A stretch of 9,539 nucleotides of DNA from contig JALRCB010000033.1 in assembly GCA_023257525.1 (NCBI GenBank), forward strand, positions 1-9,539. Reading direction: 5' to 3'. The translations under genes and the position numbers were made by a program. The notes under the pieces were generated by a model that was not told where the DNA came from, searched no databases, and saw only the letters and a list, made by a program, of their open reading frames with translations. This document shows, piece after piece, positions 1 to 7,552 of this stretch. Origin of the DNA: Candidatus Nanopelagicales bacterium. GTDB lineage: Bacteria > Actinomycetota > Actinomycetes > S36-B12 > UBA5976. How positions within the stretch are numbered: the stretch's first letter is position 1; each line of letters opens with the position of its first letter.

Positions 1-250
1 GTTGTTGGTAAAGCAGTTCGCGCAGCATGGTGCAGACCATTGGTGGAAGTTGCTTTCTGATGCTGGAGTGCCGTGTGGTCCGATCAATTCAATCTCTGAA
101 GCCTTCGCCCTTGCTGAATCTTTGGAGTTAAATCCAATCATCACAATTAATCAAGAGGGTGAAAAGCGTAAGCAAGTTGCAAACCCAATTACGTTTTCTC
201 AAACTCCAGTTCGATATGCGGTTGCCCCACCAAGTTTGGATGAAGCATGA
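1..250 (+). CDS. CoA-transferase family III (CaiB/BaiF-type), C-terminal fragment
   Basis: This is the 3' end of a gene that begins before the window; the first whole codon is at base 2 and 82 residues are visible. The fragment holds AGVPCGPINSISEAF (visible residues 21-35), which matches the conserved 'aGvPxGPvn...EA' segment near the C-terminus of class III CoA-transferases such as formyl-CoA transferase and CaiB. It then runs through a short beta-rich stretch (ANPITFSQTP) like the family's usual ending. Known enzymes of this family move CoA between carboxylic acids through an aspartyl-CoA intermediate, but the catalytic Asp lies in the missing N-terminal part, so the substrate cannot be judged. 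The stop codon overlaps the ATG of the GntR regulator as ATGA, which suggests one transcript and translational coupling. No substrate-specific gene name is justified. Confidence 0.75.
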   Translation, partial: LLVKQFAQHGADHWWKLLSDAGVPCGPINSISEAFALAESLELNPIITINQEGEKRKQVANPITFSQTPVRYAVAPPSLDEA

Positions 251-894
251 GCGAGAACGTAACCGCCCAAGAAGGAGTTCTTCGCGAACTTCGAGTCCTA
301 ATTGCATCTGGGCAACTTGAACCTGGTCAGCAAGTTGTTCAAGATTCATTAGCTGCCAGCCTTGGCGTGAGTCGAGTTCCATTACGGGAAGCTCTTAAAG
401 TTCTCGAAGGTGAAGGTCAAGTCACATATCACCCACACCGCGGATACTTTGTCGCTGACTTGAGTGTTGAAGATTTAGTAGAGGTGTATCGAATTCGCTC
501 CTTGCTAGAAGATGAAGCAATTCGAGTTGGCGTTCCGCTACTGACTGACGAGGACATTGAGTACCTTGAAGATATATTGAATGATGTGGAAGCAGCGGCT
601 AAGTCACAAGACGTATCAGCTGTTACTGCTGCGAACCGCAGATTCCATTTCGCATTGTTCGAGGCAAGTAACATGCCTCGGTTGGTCAGGCTCATTAAGA
701 ATCAATGGGATGCAACCGACGCCTACCGCGGGGTTTACTTCGCAGCACCTGCAAATCTTGCCCACATGAATCAAGAACACCGGACCATGGTGGCAGCCCT
801 TAAGGCCAGAGACGTGGAAAAATCCATTGCGCTTCAGGCAGCTCATCGCGAGAATTCGGTATCTGTTGTGAGCCAGGTCATCAAGAAACCTTAG
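247..894 (+). CDS. GntR-family transcriptional regulator, FadR/FCD type
   Basis: A 215-residue DNA-binding regulator of usual length for the FCD branch of the GntR family. Residues 8-70 form the winged helix: 'LRELRVLIASGQLEPGQQV', then LGVSRVPLREALKVLEGEG (39-57), which is the typical GntR recognition helix region, then the wing HPHRGYFVA. Residues 74-205 fit the helical FCD effector domain: YRIRSLLEDEAI at 81-92, then NRRFH at 130-134, EHR with His178, and His200. In known FCD proteins a DxxFH motif plus later histidines bind a metal or carboxylate ligand; here the Asp position is Asn130, while His134, His178 and His200 remain. The start at 247 overlaps the stop of the CoA-transferase gene, so the likely job is control of that operon in response to a carboxylate or acyl-CoA metabolite. 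The target and effector are inference. Confidence 0.9.
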   Translation: MSENVTAQEGVLRELRVLIASGQLEPGQQVVQDSLAASLGVSRVPLREALKVLEGEGQVTYHPHRGYFVADLSVEDLVEVYRIRSLLEDEAIRVGVPLLTDEDIEYLEDILNDVEAAAKSQDVSAVTAANRRFHFALFEASNMPRLVRLIKNQWDATDAYRGVYFAAPANLAHMNQEHRTMVAALKARDVEKSIALQAAHRENSVSVVSQVIKKP

Positions 895-937
895 CCATTC
901 ATTGGTGGGGGATTTCCTTAATTTGCAAGGCTTTCGC

Positions 938-943
938 TAGTCT
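938..943 (+). promoter_or_regulatory. Putative -10 box of argS, leaderless arrangement
   Basis: TAGTCT fits the actinobacterial TAnnnT -10 pattern. Eight bases separate it from the argS ATG at 952, so transcription would begin at or within about two bases of the start codon. No Shine-Dalgarno-like sequence lies just upstream of that ATG, which agrees with a leaderless mRNA. The 10-mer GCTAGTCTTA (936-945) recurs exactly upstream of rho at 8511-8520. No convincing -35 hexamer is seen at the usual spacing. Confidence 0.5.
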
Positions 944-951
944 TACTTTGT

Positions 952-2637
952 ATGACCCCACAGGAATTAGCTGGCCACATCAAGGCCGCATTGCTTAGTG
1001 CAATTTCCAGCGGTCAACTGAATTTATCTGCCGAAGAAATTCCTGCTGAAATCGTGGTGGAACGGCCAAAGAATTTGGATCACGGCGATTGGGCAACCAA
1101 TGTCGCAATGCAGGTAGGCAAAAAAGCCGGATTAAATCCACGCGCTGCCGCCGAGATTTTGCAGCCAATTCTGCAAGAACTTCCAGGCGTTGAGGCCGTG
1201 GAGATTGCAGGACCAGGATTTATAAACATTCGACTGGATGCTGCAAGTCAAGGCGAATTAGCGCGAGACATTATTGCTAAAGGAAAGAATTTTGGTCGTG
1301 GCACTCAGCTAGTGGGCAAAAAGATCAACGTGGAATTCATTTCTGCGAACCCAACTGGGCCACTGCACTTAGGACACACACGTTGGGCTGCAGTGGGCGA
1401 CGCGATTGCTCGCGTTCTTGAAGCTGAAGGCGCAGAATCTGCCCGCGAGTTTTACATTAACGACCTTGGCGTTCAAATGGATAAATTTGGAAATTCGGTA
1501 AAGGCTGCTGCAATAGGCGAAGAAATTCCAGAAGATGGTTATCACGGTGCCTACATTCCAGAGCTTGCTAAGCAAGTGGTTTTGCAAAATCCAGGAATTA
1601 CAGAATTACCAGAACCGAAGCGCAGCGAAGCGTTTCGCGATGCTGCCTATGCATTACAGCTTGCGGATCAAAAGCGAGTTCTAGATAACTTCAATACGCA
1701 TTTTGATGTTTGGACTTCTGAAAAATCACTTCACACTTCAGGCGCGGTAAATCGAGGATTTGAGAAGCTAAAGTCTCAGGGACATATGTTTGTCGAAGAA
1801 GGCGCAACTTGGCTTCGAACCAGTGATTTCGATGATGATAAAGATCGTGTGCTAATCAAGGCTGATGGCGCATTAACTTACTTCGCATCCGATACTGCTT
1901 ATTACGTTGACAAGCGCATTTTTGGTTACGACCTCTGTATCTATTTATTAGGTGCGGACCACCACGGATACGTGAACCGACTTCGCGCAGTTGCCGCTTG
2001 TGCTGGTGATAATCCAGATGAAAACATTCAGATCCTGATTGGGCAAATGGTAAAGATGCTCAAGAATGGCGAGGAAGTTCGACTTTCAAAACGCGCTGGC
2101 AACATCATCACACTTGAAGATCTTGTCGATGAAGTTGGCGTGGATGCTGCGCGTTATTCATTGATTCGATATCCAGTGGAATCTCCGTTGGTTCTAGATC
2201 TTGATCTATTGGTTTCCAGCACAAACGACAATCCGGTTTATTACGTGCAGTACGCACACGCCCGCATTGCATCGGTTGTTAGAAATGCTGCCGAACTTGG
2301 ATTGATCCCCGCAAATACTGCGGATTGGGATCCAGCAACTTTTGATCCATCGCAGCTAACCGACGATCGAGAAGGCGCCTTGCTTGGACTATTAGCTGAC
2401 TACCCACGCGTGGTCGCATCAGCTGCCGAACTTCGCGAGCCACATCGAATTGCGCGATACATCGAAGAAGTAGCCACGAGTTACCACTCGTTCTATGCTG
2501 CCTGCCGAGTTTTGCCACAAGGGGACGAGCCAGTCACTGAGCTAAACATTGCAAGGCTTTGGCTATGCGCTGCAACGCGTCAAGTGATTTTCAATGGTCT
2601 TGAATTGCTGGGTGTTAGCGCACCCGACAGGATGTAA
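952..2637 (+). CDS. argS: Arginyl-tRNA synthetase
   Basis: A 561-residue class I aminoacyl-tRNA synthetase that charges tRNA-Arg with arginine using ATP in the cytoplasm. Domain order is complete. The N-terminal additional domain (about 1-100) carries HGDWATN at 44-50. The catalytic core has NPTGPLHLGHTRW with the HIGH-type motif HLGH at 139-142, GADHHGYVNR at 334-343, and a KMSKS-type loop at 376-384 (VRLSKRAGN, Lys380). A DALR-type anticodon-binding domain begins near 430 (VQYAHARI). It ends in APDRM, close to the family's usual short hydrophobic C-terminus. Length is normal for bacterial ArgRS. ATG at 952 is preferred because the N-terminal domain starts immediately and a -10-like box sits just upstream. 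lysA follows after 2 bp, so the two are very likely cotranscribed, as in other Actinobacteria. Confidence 0.97.
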   Translation: MTPQELAGHIKAALLSAISSGQLNLSAEEIPAEIVVERPKNLDHGDWATNVAMQVGKKAGLNPRAAAEILQPILQELPGVEAVEIAGPGFINIRLDAASQGELARDIIAKGKNFGRGTQLVGKKINVEFISANPTGPLHLGHTRWAAVGDAIARVLEAEGAESAREFYINDLGVQMDKFGNSVKAAAIGEEIPEDGYHGAYIPELAKQVVLQNPGITELPEPKRSEAFRDAAYALQLADQKRVLDNFNTHFDVWTSEKSLHTSGAVNRGFEKLKSQGHMFVEEGATWLRTSDFDDDKDRVLIKADGALTYFASDTAYYVDKRIFGYDLCIYLLGADHHGYVNRLRAVAACAGDNPDENIQILIGQMVKMLKNGEEVRLSKRAGNIITLEDLVDEVGVDAARYSLIRYPVESPLVLDLDLLVSSTNDNPVYYVQYAHARIASVVRNAAELGLIPANTADWDPATFDPSQLTDDREGALLGLLADYPRVVASAAELREPHRIARYIEEVATSYHSFYAACRVLPQGDEPVTELNIARLWLCAATRQVIFNGLELLGVSAPDRM

Positions 2638-2639
2638 CC

Positions 2640-3980
2640 ATGGCTTCGGATTTAAACCCATTGATATGGCCCGCATCTGCGACCCGAAATAGCCAGGGAG
2701 AAATCTCAATCGGTGATGTAACAGTTACTGAACTGGCAAAACAATACGGAACTCCACTTTATGTTTTTGACGAAGCAGATGTTCGTAAACGTGCCCGTGA
2801 CTATGTGGCTGCATTTACCGTTTCAGATATAGAAACCAGCGTTCACTATGCCGGTAAGGCTTTCATAACAACGAAAGTTGCCCAGTGGGTAAATCAAGAA
2901 GGCCTTGGAATTGATGTCGCAAGTGCCGGGGAATTAGAAGTTGCGCTTCGCGCTGGCATTAACCCAACACAGATAGTTATGCACGGCAACAACAAAAGCG
3001 TTAAGGACTTAGAGCGAGCCGTTGAAGTCGGAGTTGGCCGAGTGGTCATTGACAGCTTGATCGAAATTGAACGCTTAAACGCAGTGGCTGCGGCTGCTGG
3101 AATAGTGCAGCAGGTCTTACTTCGACTAACTGTTGGTGTTGAGGCTCATACGCATGAGGCGATCTCAACCGCTCATGAAGATCAAAAGTTTGGACTGTCA
3201 ACTGCTTCCGGAATGGCAATGGCTGCGGTTGACAACGTTTTGGAATGTGATGCGCTGTCACTAGCCGGACTTCATTCACATATTGGATCTCAAATTTTCG
3301 ACGCCACAGGTTTTGAATTAGCCACTCACAGAGTTGTTGACTTCGCTGTGCAAATCAAAGAGCGCCACGGAATTTCTGTTAGCGAGTTAGACGTTGGTGG
3401 GGGAATGGGAATTGCCTACGTCGAAGGCGATGACCCACTTGATGTAACCACAATGGCTAAATCGATTTTGGACATCGTTCGCACGGAATGTGCTCGAGTA
3501 AAGATTTCAGTTCCAAAAATCAGCGTTGAACCAGGCCGCGCAATTATTGGCAATCCTGGCATCACGCTTTATGAAGTTGGAACCGTTAAGCCTGTTGAAT
3601 TAGATAGTGGAATTACTCGCCATTACATTTCTGTAGATGGTGGCATGAGCGACAACATTCGAACTGCTCTTTATGACGCTGAGTACACCGCTGTTATCGC
3701 AAATCGTGATTCCGATTCCAAAAAGGTTTTATCTCGTGTTGTTGGCAAGCATTGCGAAAGCGGTGACATCGTTGTCCGCGACATTGAATTACCAGCTGAC
3801 ACTCGACCAGGGGACTTGATTGCCGTTGCAGCTACTGGGGCTTATTGCCGATCGATGGCAAGCAATTACAACCACATCCCACGCCCAGCAGCCGTAAGTG
3901 TTGCCGCTGGTAAATCCCAAGTGCTTCTGCGCAGAGAAACAATCGAAGATTTATTGATCTTCGATGCTGGAGTTAACTAG
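2640..3980 (+). CDS. lysA: Diaminopimelate decarboxylase
   Basis: A 446-residue PLP-dependent fold-III enzyme that decarboxylates meso-diaminopimelate to L-lysine, the last step of lysine synthesis. The PLP lysine is Lys73 in HYAGKAFI. The barrel motifs follow in order: GIDVASAGELEVALRAG, HGNNKS, HSHIGSQ (212-218), the phosphate-binding DVGGGMG (251-257) and EPGR (297-300). The C-terminal domain has CESGD with Cys372, a residue contributed across the dimer interface in known enzymes, and GAYCRSMASNYN from Gly400. Nothing essential is missing and length is usual for actinobacterial LysA. The start lies 2 bp after argS, with AGGA at 2629-2632 inside the argS end at 7-bp spacing, which supports this ATG. 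The last 8 bp overlap the end of a convergent membrane gene, so no room exists for a dedicated terminator between them. Confidence 0.97.
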   Translation: MASDLNPLIWPASATRNSQGEISIGDVTVTELAKQYGTPLYVFDEADVRKRARDYVAAFTVSDIETSVHYAGKAFITTKVAQWVNQEGLGIDVASAGELEVALRAGINPTQIVMHGNNKSVKDLERAVEVGVGRVVIDSLIEIERLNAVAAAAGIVQQVLLRLTVGVEAHTHEAISTAHEDQKFGLSTASGMAMAAVDNVLECDALSLAGLHSHIGSQIFDATGFELATHRVVDFAVQIKERHGISVSELDVGGGMGIAYVEGDDPLDVTTMAKSILDIVRTECARVKISVPKISVEPGRAIIGNPGITLYEVGTVKPVELDSGITRHYISVDGGMSDNIRTALYDAEYTAVIANRDSDSKKVLSRVVGKHCESGDIVVRDIELPADTRPGDLIAVAATGAYCRSMASNYNHIPRPAAVSVAAGKSQVLLRRETIEDLLIFDAGVN

Positions 3981-5019
3981 CCTTTTCTTTTTCAATTGAT
4001 CTAACTAGTAGTCGATTGAATTCGAAAATTGCAGTTGCAATCATTAATGCCGCGGCTAGGAACAGCAAGCCACGTAACGCAACTTGAGTATTCATGACTA
4101 TGAACGCACCTAGTGCAACAAAAATTATGGCTCGTGCAAATGAAATCCAAACATTTGCTGGTCGTGCCCAAATCTTTTTCCAAGTTTTTGCAACTTCACT
4201 TGGCACATCAACGTCAGGTAAAACTCCGCCTAGCAAGGTGTAGGCCATGCCACCTGCTACGATCAAGATCGCAGCTGGAATCCAGAAAGCAGCATCAAAT
4301 TGATTCCATGAAGCAATTAGGTAGATTCCGATATCAGGATCGCGACCGAAGATGTTCGTTGCAATCCAAATCGCACCACTTATTCCGGCAAGGATGCCAC
4401 CTGAAATCATCACTGACTTAGCAACCCGCTGCGCACCTTGACGACGAAATGGTGCAAGCAAGATAACTGCAACGAACATAACTGCGGCAGCAATCGGCAA
4501 AGCCATAGATAGCGTGTCAGAAATCTTTAATACCTTTTGCAGCGTATTAATAGTTGCCAAAATGCTTCCAGCTGGTGGTTCAAGACTTAGCGCAGCAATC
4601 GGTTCAATCCCAAGCTGAGGCGCAAACATGTTTACTTTTTCAATTGCAACGTTTGCAGTCTCAGTAAATTCAAGTTTTAGTGCTTGACCCTTTACAAATG
4701 CATCACGTAATTGAACGGCAGCGCCACGAATTGGTTCAGAAAGGGCATCGCTGGAAAGAATCTTGGCAGCAGCATTCTCGATGACCGGGCGAAACGGGGC
4801 GGCATTTGGCGCCTTCTCGATTAACACATCGGTCAACTGGACACTCATTTTGGCGATTACGGCCGGGTCCTGTCGAATGCTCTCAATATGGTCAGCCAAC
4901 TTCGGGCCATTGAGCAGATTATTGTTTACGATTCCAGCAAAAGCTCCGAGAGTTAGGGCAAAAGTGCCCAGAACTATTAGGACTTTGGACAGCACTCGTA
5001 AAGACTTTGTATTTCTCAT
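3973..5019 (-). CDS. Six-pass integral membrane protein of unknown function
   Basis: I do not recognise a named family for this 348-residue protein. By eye it has six membrane segments: about 11-31, 170-190, 202-222, 243-263, 291-310 and 314-334. A large soluble segment (about 32-169) follows the first helix. Basic clusters at 2-12, 191-199 (RRQGAQR), 279-286 (KTWKKIWA) and 336-346 fall on the same side by the positive-inside rule. This puts both termini in the cytoplasm and the 32-169 domain outside. That domain is helical-looking and contains Asp-Pro-Ala-Val and 'LTDVLIEKAP' segments. Actinobacteria encode many poorly described membrane proteins with such an exported helical domain, but this is recalled likeness only. 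The gene is divergent from hom and tail-to-tail with lysA. Upstream on its strand a CATAAT box (plus-strand 5061-5066) could be a -10 element and GGGG precedes the ATG, both weak. Confidence 0.8.
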   Translation of the reverse strand: MRNTKSLRVLSKVLIVLGTFALTLGAFAGIVNNNLLNGPKLADHIESIRQDPAVIAKMSVQLTDVLIEKAPNAAPFRPVIENAAAKILSSDALSEPIRGAAVQLRDAFVKGQALKLEFTETANVAIEKVNMFAPQLGIEPIAALSLEPPAGSILATINTLQKVLKISDTLSMALPIAAAVMFVAVILLAPFRRQGAQRVAKSVMISGGILAGISGAIWIATNIFGRDPDIGIYLIASWNQFDAAFWIPAAILIVAGGMAYTLLGGVLPDVDVPSEVAKTWKKIWARPANVWISFARAIIFVALGAFIVMNTQVALRGLLFLAAALMIATAIFEFNRLLVRSIEKEKAS

Positions 5020-5201
5020 TTATTACCCCGTTGTTCGAATTCTTGACTAAACCCTATTCGATTATGCGCCCTAAACTGCTTCTTTTGGCTTGTTTCAAGG
5101 GTTTCTGCCAGACTTAGAGCACGCAGGAGTACGGGATTTTCTTGGTTTCTGCACAGTATTAATAACAGCAATTGATACCAGAAGTAAATAAGGAGAAAAA
5201 G
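5020..5201. promoter_or_regulatory. Divergent intergenic region between the membrane gene and hom
   Basis: These 182 bp must hold the promoter of the minus-strand membrane gene and probably that of the hom-thrC-thrB operon, because no plus-strand gene precedes hom closely. Seen directly: TTGACT at 5043-5048, a minus-strand CATAAT at 5061-5066, a 9-bp direct repeat GGTTTCTGC at 5100-5108 and 5144-5152, and an AT-rich stretch at 5157-5173. No strong -35/-10 pair with good spacing is visible on either strand. I see no T-box consensus, no clear rho-independent terminator and no threonine/isoleucine-rich leader peptide. Confidence 0.45.
5191..5195 (+). promoter_or_regulatory. Ribosome binding site of hom
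   Basis: AGGAG lies 6 bp before the ATG at 5202. It is the strongest Shine-Dalgarno match among the non-rho genes here and sets the hom start at 5202 rather than at the in-frame TTG at 5172, which would place this site inside the coding region. Confidence 0.85.
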
Positions 5202-6491
5202 ATGAGTTCCCCGCTAACAGTTGCATTACTTGGTGGCGGAACCGTGGGCGCATCGGTTGCCCAACTTATCTCCGAAAGCGCTGACGATTTAACGGCCCGA
5301 ATTGGTCGGGAACTCAAATTAACTGGAATCGCAGTTCGTGATGCTTCAAAACCACGCCCAGGTGTTGATTCCAAACTTCTTACCGAAGATGCTACAGGCC
5401 TTGCGGCATCCGGCGCAGACATTGTGATCGAAGTTATAGGTGGAATTGAACCTGCCAAAACATTAATTGAATCTGCAATCGCAAATGGTTCATCCATTGT
5501 TACTGCGAACAAAGCTTTACTTGCCGCCCACGGTGCTCACCTTCATAAATTGGCTGAAGAAGCTGGCGTTGATCTTTACTACGAAGCCGCAGTAGCTGGC
5601 GCGATTCCATTGCTTCGCCCATTACGTGAATCTTTAGCTGGCGACAAAGTTACAAAGATTCTTGGAATTGTTAACGGCACCACAAACTTCATTTTGTCGA
5701 AAATGTATAACGATGGCGCTGACTATTCAGTTGTACTAAAAGAAGCTCAAGACTTGGGTTACGCCGAAGCCGATCCAACTGCAGATGTTGAAGGTTTCGA
5801 TAGCGCGGCTAAAGCTGCAATTCTTGCTGGCTTAGCATTCCACACCAATGTAACTTCTGATGACGTTTACCGCGAAGGCATGACAAAAGTTACTGCCGAT
5901 GACATCGCAGCAGCTAAGTCACTTGGCTATGTAATTAAGTTGCTTGCTATCGCAGAATTAACTGACGATGACAAGGGTGTAATTGTTCGCGTTCATCCAG
6001 CAATGATCCCGGTAACGCATCCATTGGCAAGTGTTCGCGATGCATTCAATGCCGTATTCGTGGAAGCTGATGCTGCCGGTCAAGTTATGTTCTACGGTCG
6101 TGGCGCCGGTGGCGCACCAACAGCCAGCTCCGTCGTCGGTGACGTTGTGGCCGCTGCTCGCCACCGAATCACCGGTTCAGTTGGTCCGGCGCAAAGTATT
6201 TACGCAGACCTTGAAGTACGCTCAATTGGCGAGGCTAAGACTTCCTACTATTTGAATCTCAAAGTTTCAGATGAATCAGGCGTGCTGGCTGCAATTTCAA
6301 ATGAGTTCGCCAAGCATGATGTTTCAATCCAAGCAGTTCGCCAAGACGGTGAAGGCGATGCCGCGAGTTTGATTATTCGCACGCACGAAGCTCCTGAAAG
6401 TCGTCTGCGGGCAACTGTTGAAGCCTTAGAAAATATGACTGCAGTTCGCGAAGTTCTAGGTGTTATGCGTGTTGAAGGTGCGGGCGCATAG
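5202..6491 (+). CDS. hom: Homoserine dehydrogenase with C-terminal ACT domain
   Basis: A 429-residue enzyme that reduces L-aspartate 4-semialdehyde to L-homoserine with NAD(P)H, the branch leading to threonine and methionine. The N-terminal Rossmann domain has LLGGGTVGASVA (9-20) and VIEVIGG (75-81), followed by TANKALLA (101-108). The catalytic domain has YYEAAVAGAIP (126-136) and GIVNGTTNFIL (155-165). Glu189, Asp200 and Lys204 in GYAEADPTADVEGFDSAAK keep the spacing of the catalytic Glu-Asp-Lys set known from yeast homoserine dehydrogenase. Residues about 348-429 form an ACT domain (SYYLNLKVSDESGVLAAIS), which in this family is the site of threonine feedback inhibition. It is monofunctional, with no aspartate kinase part. 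thrC begins 2 bp later, so hom opens a tight threonine operon. Confidence 0.97.
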   Translation: MSSPLTVALLGGGTVGASVAQLISESADDLTARIGRELKLTGIAVRDASKPRPGVDSKLLTEDATGLAASGADIVIEVIGGIEPAKTLIESAIANGSSIVTANKALLAAHGAHLHKLAEEAGVDLYYEAAVAGAIPLLRPLRESLAGDKVTKILGIVNGTTNFILSKMYNDGADYSVVLKEAQDLGYAEADPTADVEGFDSAAKAAILAGLAFHTNVTSDDVYREGMTKVTADDIAAAKSLGYVIKLLAIAELTDDDKGVIVRVHPAMIPVTHPLASVRDAFNAVFVEADAAGQVMFYGRGAGGAPTASSVVGDVVAAARHRITGSVGPAQSIYADLEVRSIGEAKTSYYLNLKVSDESGVLAAISNEFAKHDVSIQAVRQDGEGDAASLIIRTHEAPESRLRATVEALENMTAVREVLGVMRVEGAGA

Positions 6492-6493
6492 TC

Positions 6494-7552
6494 ATGGCCC
6501 ATATTTGGCGCGGTGTCATTGAAGAATATCGTGACAGATTACCAATCGCTCCGAATGACATCGTCATTTCTTTGGGTGAAGGTGGAACTCCACTGGTTTA
6601 TGCCTGCACCCTTTCCGAACTAACTGGCGCCAAGGTTTACTTAAAAGTCGAAGGCATGAATCCAACTGGATCTTTCAAAGATCGCGGCATGACTATGGCA
6701 ATTACTGATGCGGCGCGAAATGGCGCCAAAGCTGTGGTTTGCGCATCAACTGGAAACACCAGCGCCTCAGCCGCCGCTTATGCGACTAAAGCCGGAATGA
6801 AAAGTGCGGTTCTAGTTCCGCAAGGAAAAATTGCCATGGGCAAATTAGCTCAAGCCGTAATTCATGGCGCAACAATTTTGCAGGTTGACGGCAACTTCGA
6901 TGATTGCTTGGACATTGCACGTGACTTAGCCGAGAACTATCCGATTGCGCTTGTTAATTCAGTAAACCCAACTCGACTGCAAGGCCAAAAAACTGCAGCG
7001 TTTGAAATTGTTGATGCCCTTGGTGATGCCCCAGACATCCACTGCCTGCCAGTTGGCAATGCTGGAAACATCTCTGCCTATTGGATTGGCTTTACCGAGT
7101 ATTACCACGACAAGGTTTCAACTCAACGTCCAGTCATGTGGGGGTTCCAGGCAGCAGGTGCAGCGCCGTTTGTTGCAGGCCATCCAATTGAAAAGCCAGA
7201 AACAATTGCAACTGCAATTCGAATTGGTAAGCCAGCATCATGGGATTTAGCAGTTGAAGCACGTGATGACTCCGGCGGTCTAATTGACGCAGTTACTGAT
7301 GATCAAATTTTGGATGCCTATCGAGTACTTGCAGACAAAGAAGGATTCTTTGTTGAGCCATCAAGTGCAGCATCAGTAGCAGGTTTGATCCAGCAAGCTC
7401 AACGTGGATTAGTTGATGCGGGATCAACTATCGTTTGCACAGTTACTGGTAATGGTTTGAAAGATACCCAGTGGGCTTTGGAAAGTGCCAAAGATCCAGT
7501 CGTAGTTCCTGTTGATGTTAAAGCCGCCGCAGCAGCCTTAGGTCTTGCCTAA
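6494..7552 (+). CDS. thrC: Threonine synthase, PLP-dependent
   Basis: A 352-residue fold-II PLP enzyme that converts O-phospho-L-homoserine to L-threonine and phosphate. The N-terminus HIWRGVIEEYRDRLP is typical of actinobacterial ThrC. Motifs in order: SLGEGGTPL (26-34), the PLP lysine Lys62 in NPTGSFKDRGM, CASTGNTSASAAAYA (83-97), VPQGKIAMGKLAQ (108-120), the phosphate-binding GNAGN (188-192), EPSSAASVAGL, and VTGNGLKD near the end. Length matches the short ThrC class of Actinobacteria rather than the longer class of enteric bacteria. It lies 2 bp after hom and shares one base with thrB (TAATG), so all three genes look translationally linked. No good Shine-Dalgarno sits close to its ATG, which fits dependence on ribosomes finishing hom. 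Confidence 0.97.
   Translation: MAHIWRGVIEEYRDRLPIAPNDIVISLGEGGTPLVYACTLSELTGAKVYLKVEGMNPTGSFKDRGMTMAITDAARNGAKAVVCASTGNTSASAAAYATKAGMKSAVLVPQGKIAMGKLAQAVIHGATILQVDGNFDDCLDIARDLAENYPIALVNSVNPTRLQGQKTAAFEIVDALGDAPDIHCLPVGNAGNISAYWIGFTEYYHDKVSTQRPVMWGFQAAGAAPFVAGHPIEKPETIATAIRIGKPASWDLAVEARDDSGGLIDAVTDDQILDAYRVLADKEGFFVEPSSAASVAGLIQQAQRGLVDAGSTIVCTVTGNGLKDTQWALESAKDPVVVPVDVKAAAAALGLA

Noticed and set aside
895..951. tRNA gene or hairpin terminator between the regulator and argS
   Set aside because: Only 57 bp are present, with no cloverleaf elements and no stem longer than a few pairs.
4763..5050. Open frame of 95 codons on the plus strand running toward the hom leader
   Set aside because: It lies almost wholly over the minus-strand membrane gene, and I see no ribosome binding site or family likeness. 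The membrane gene has consistent topology.
5085..5114. TTGGCT and CAGACT at 18-bp spacing as a hom promoter
   Set aside because: Both boxes are poor matches, the -10 lacks the first T, and nothing else singles it out; the promoter of hom is left unplaced.
5064..5117. 17-codon frame MRPKLLLLACFKGFCQT in the gap before hom, considered as an attenuation leader peptide
   Set aside because: It has one Thr, no Ile, no Shine-Dalgarno, and no terminator hairpin follows it. The four Leu codons in a row do not fit threonine control.
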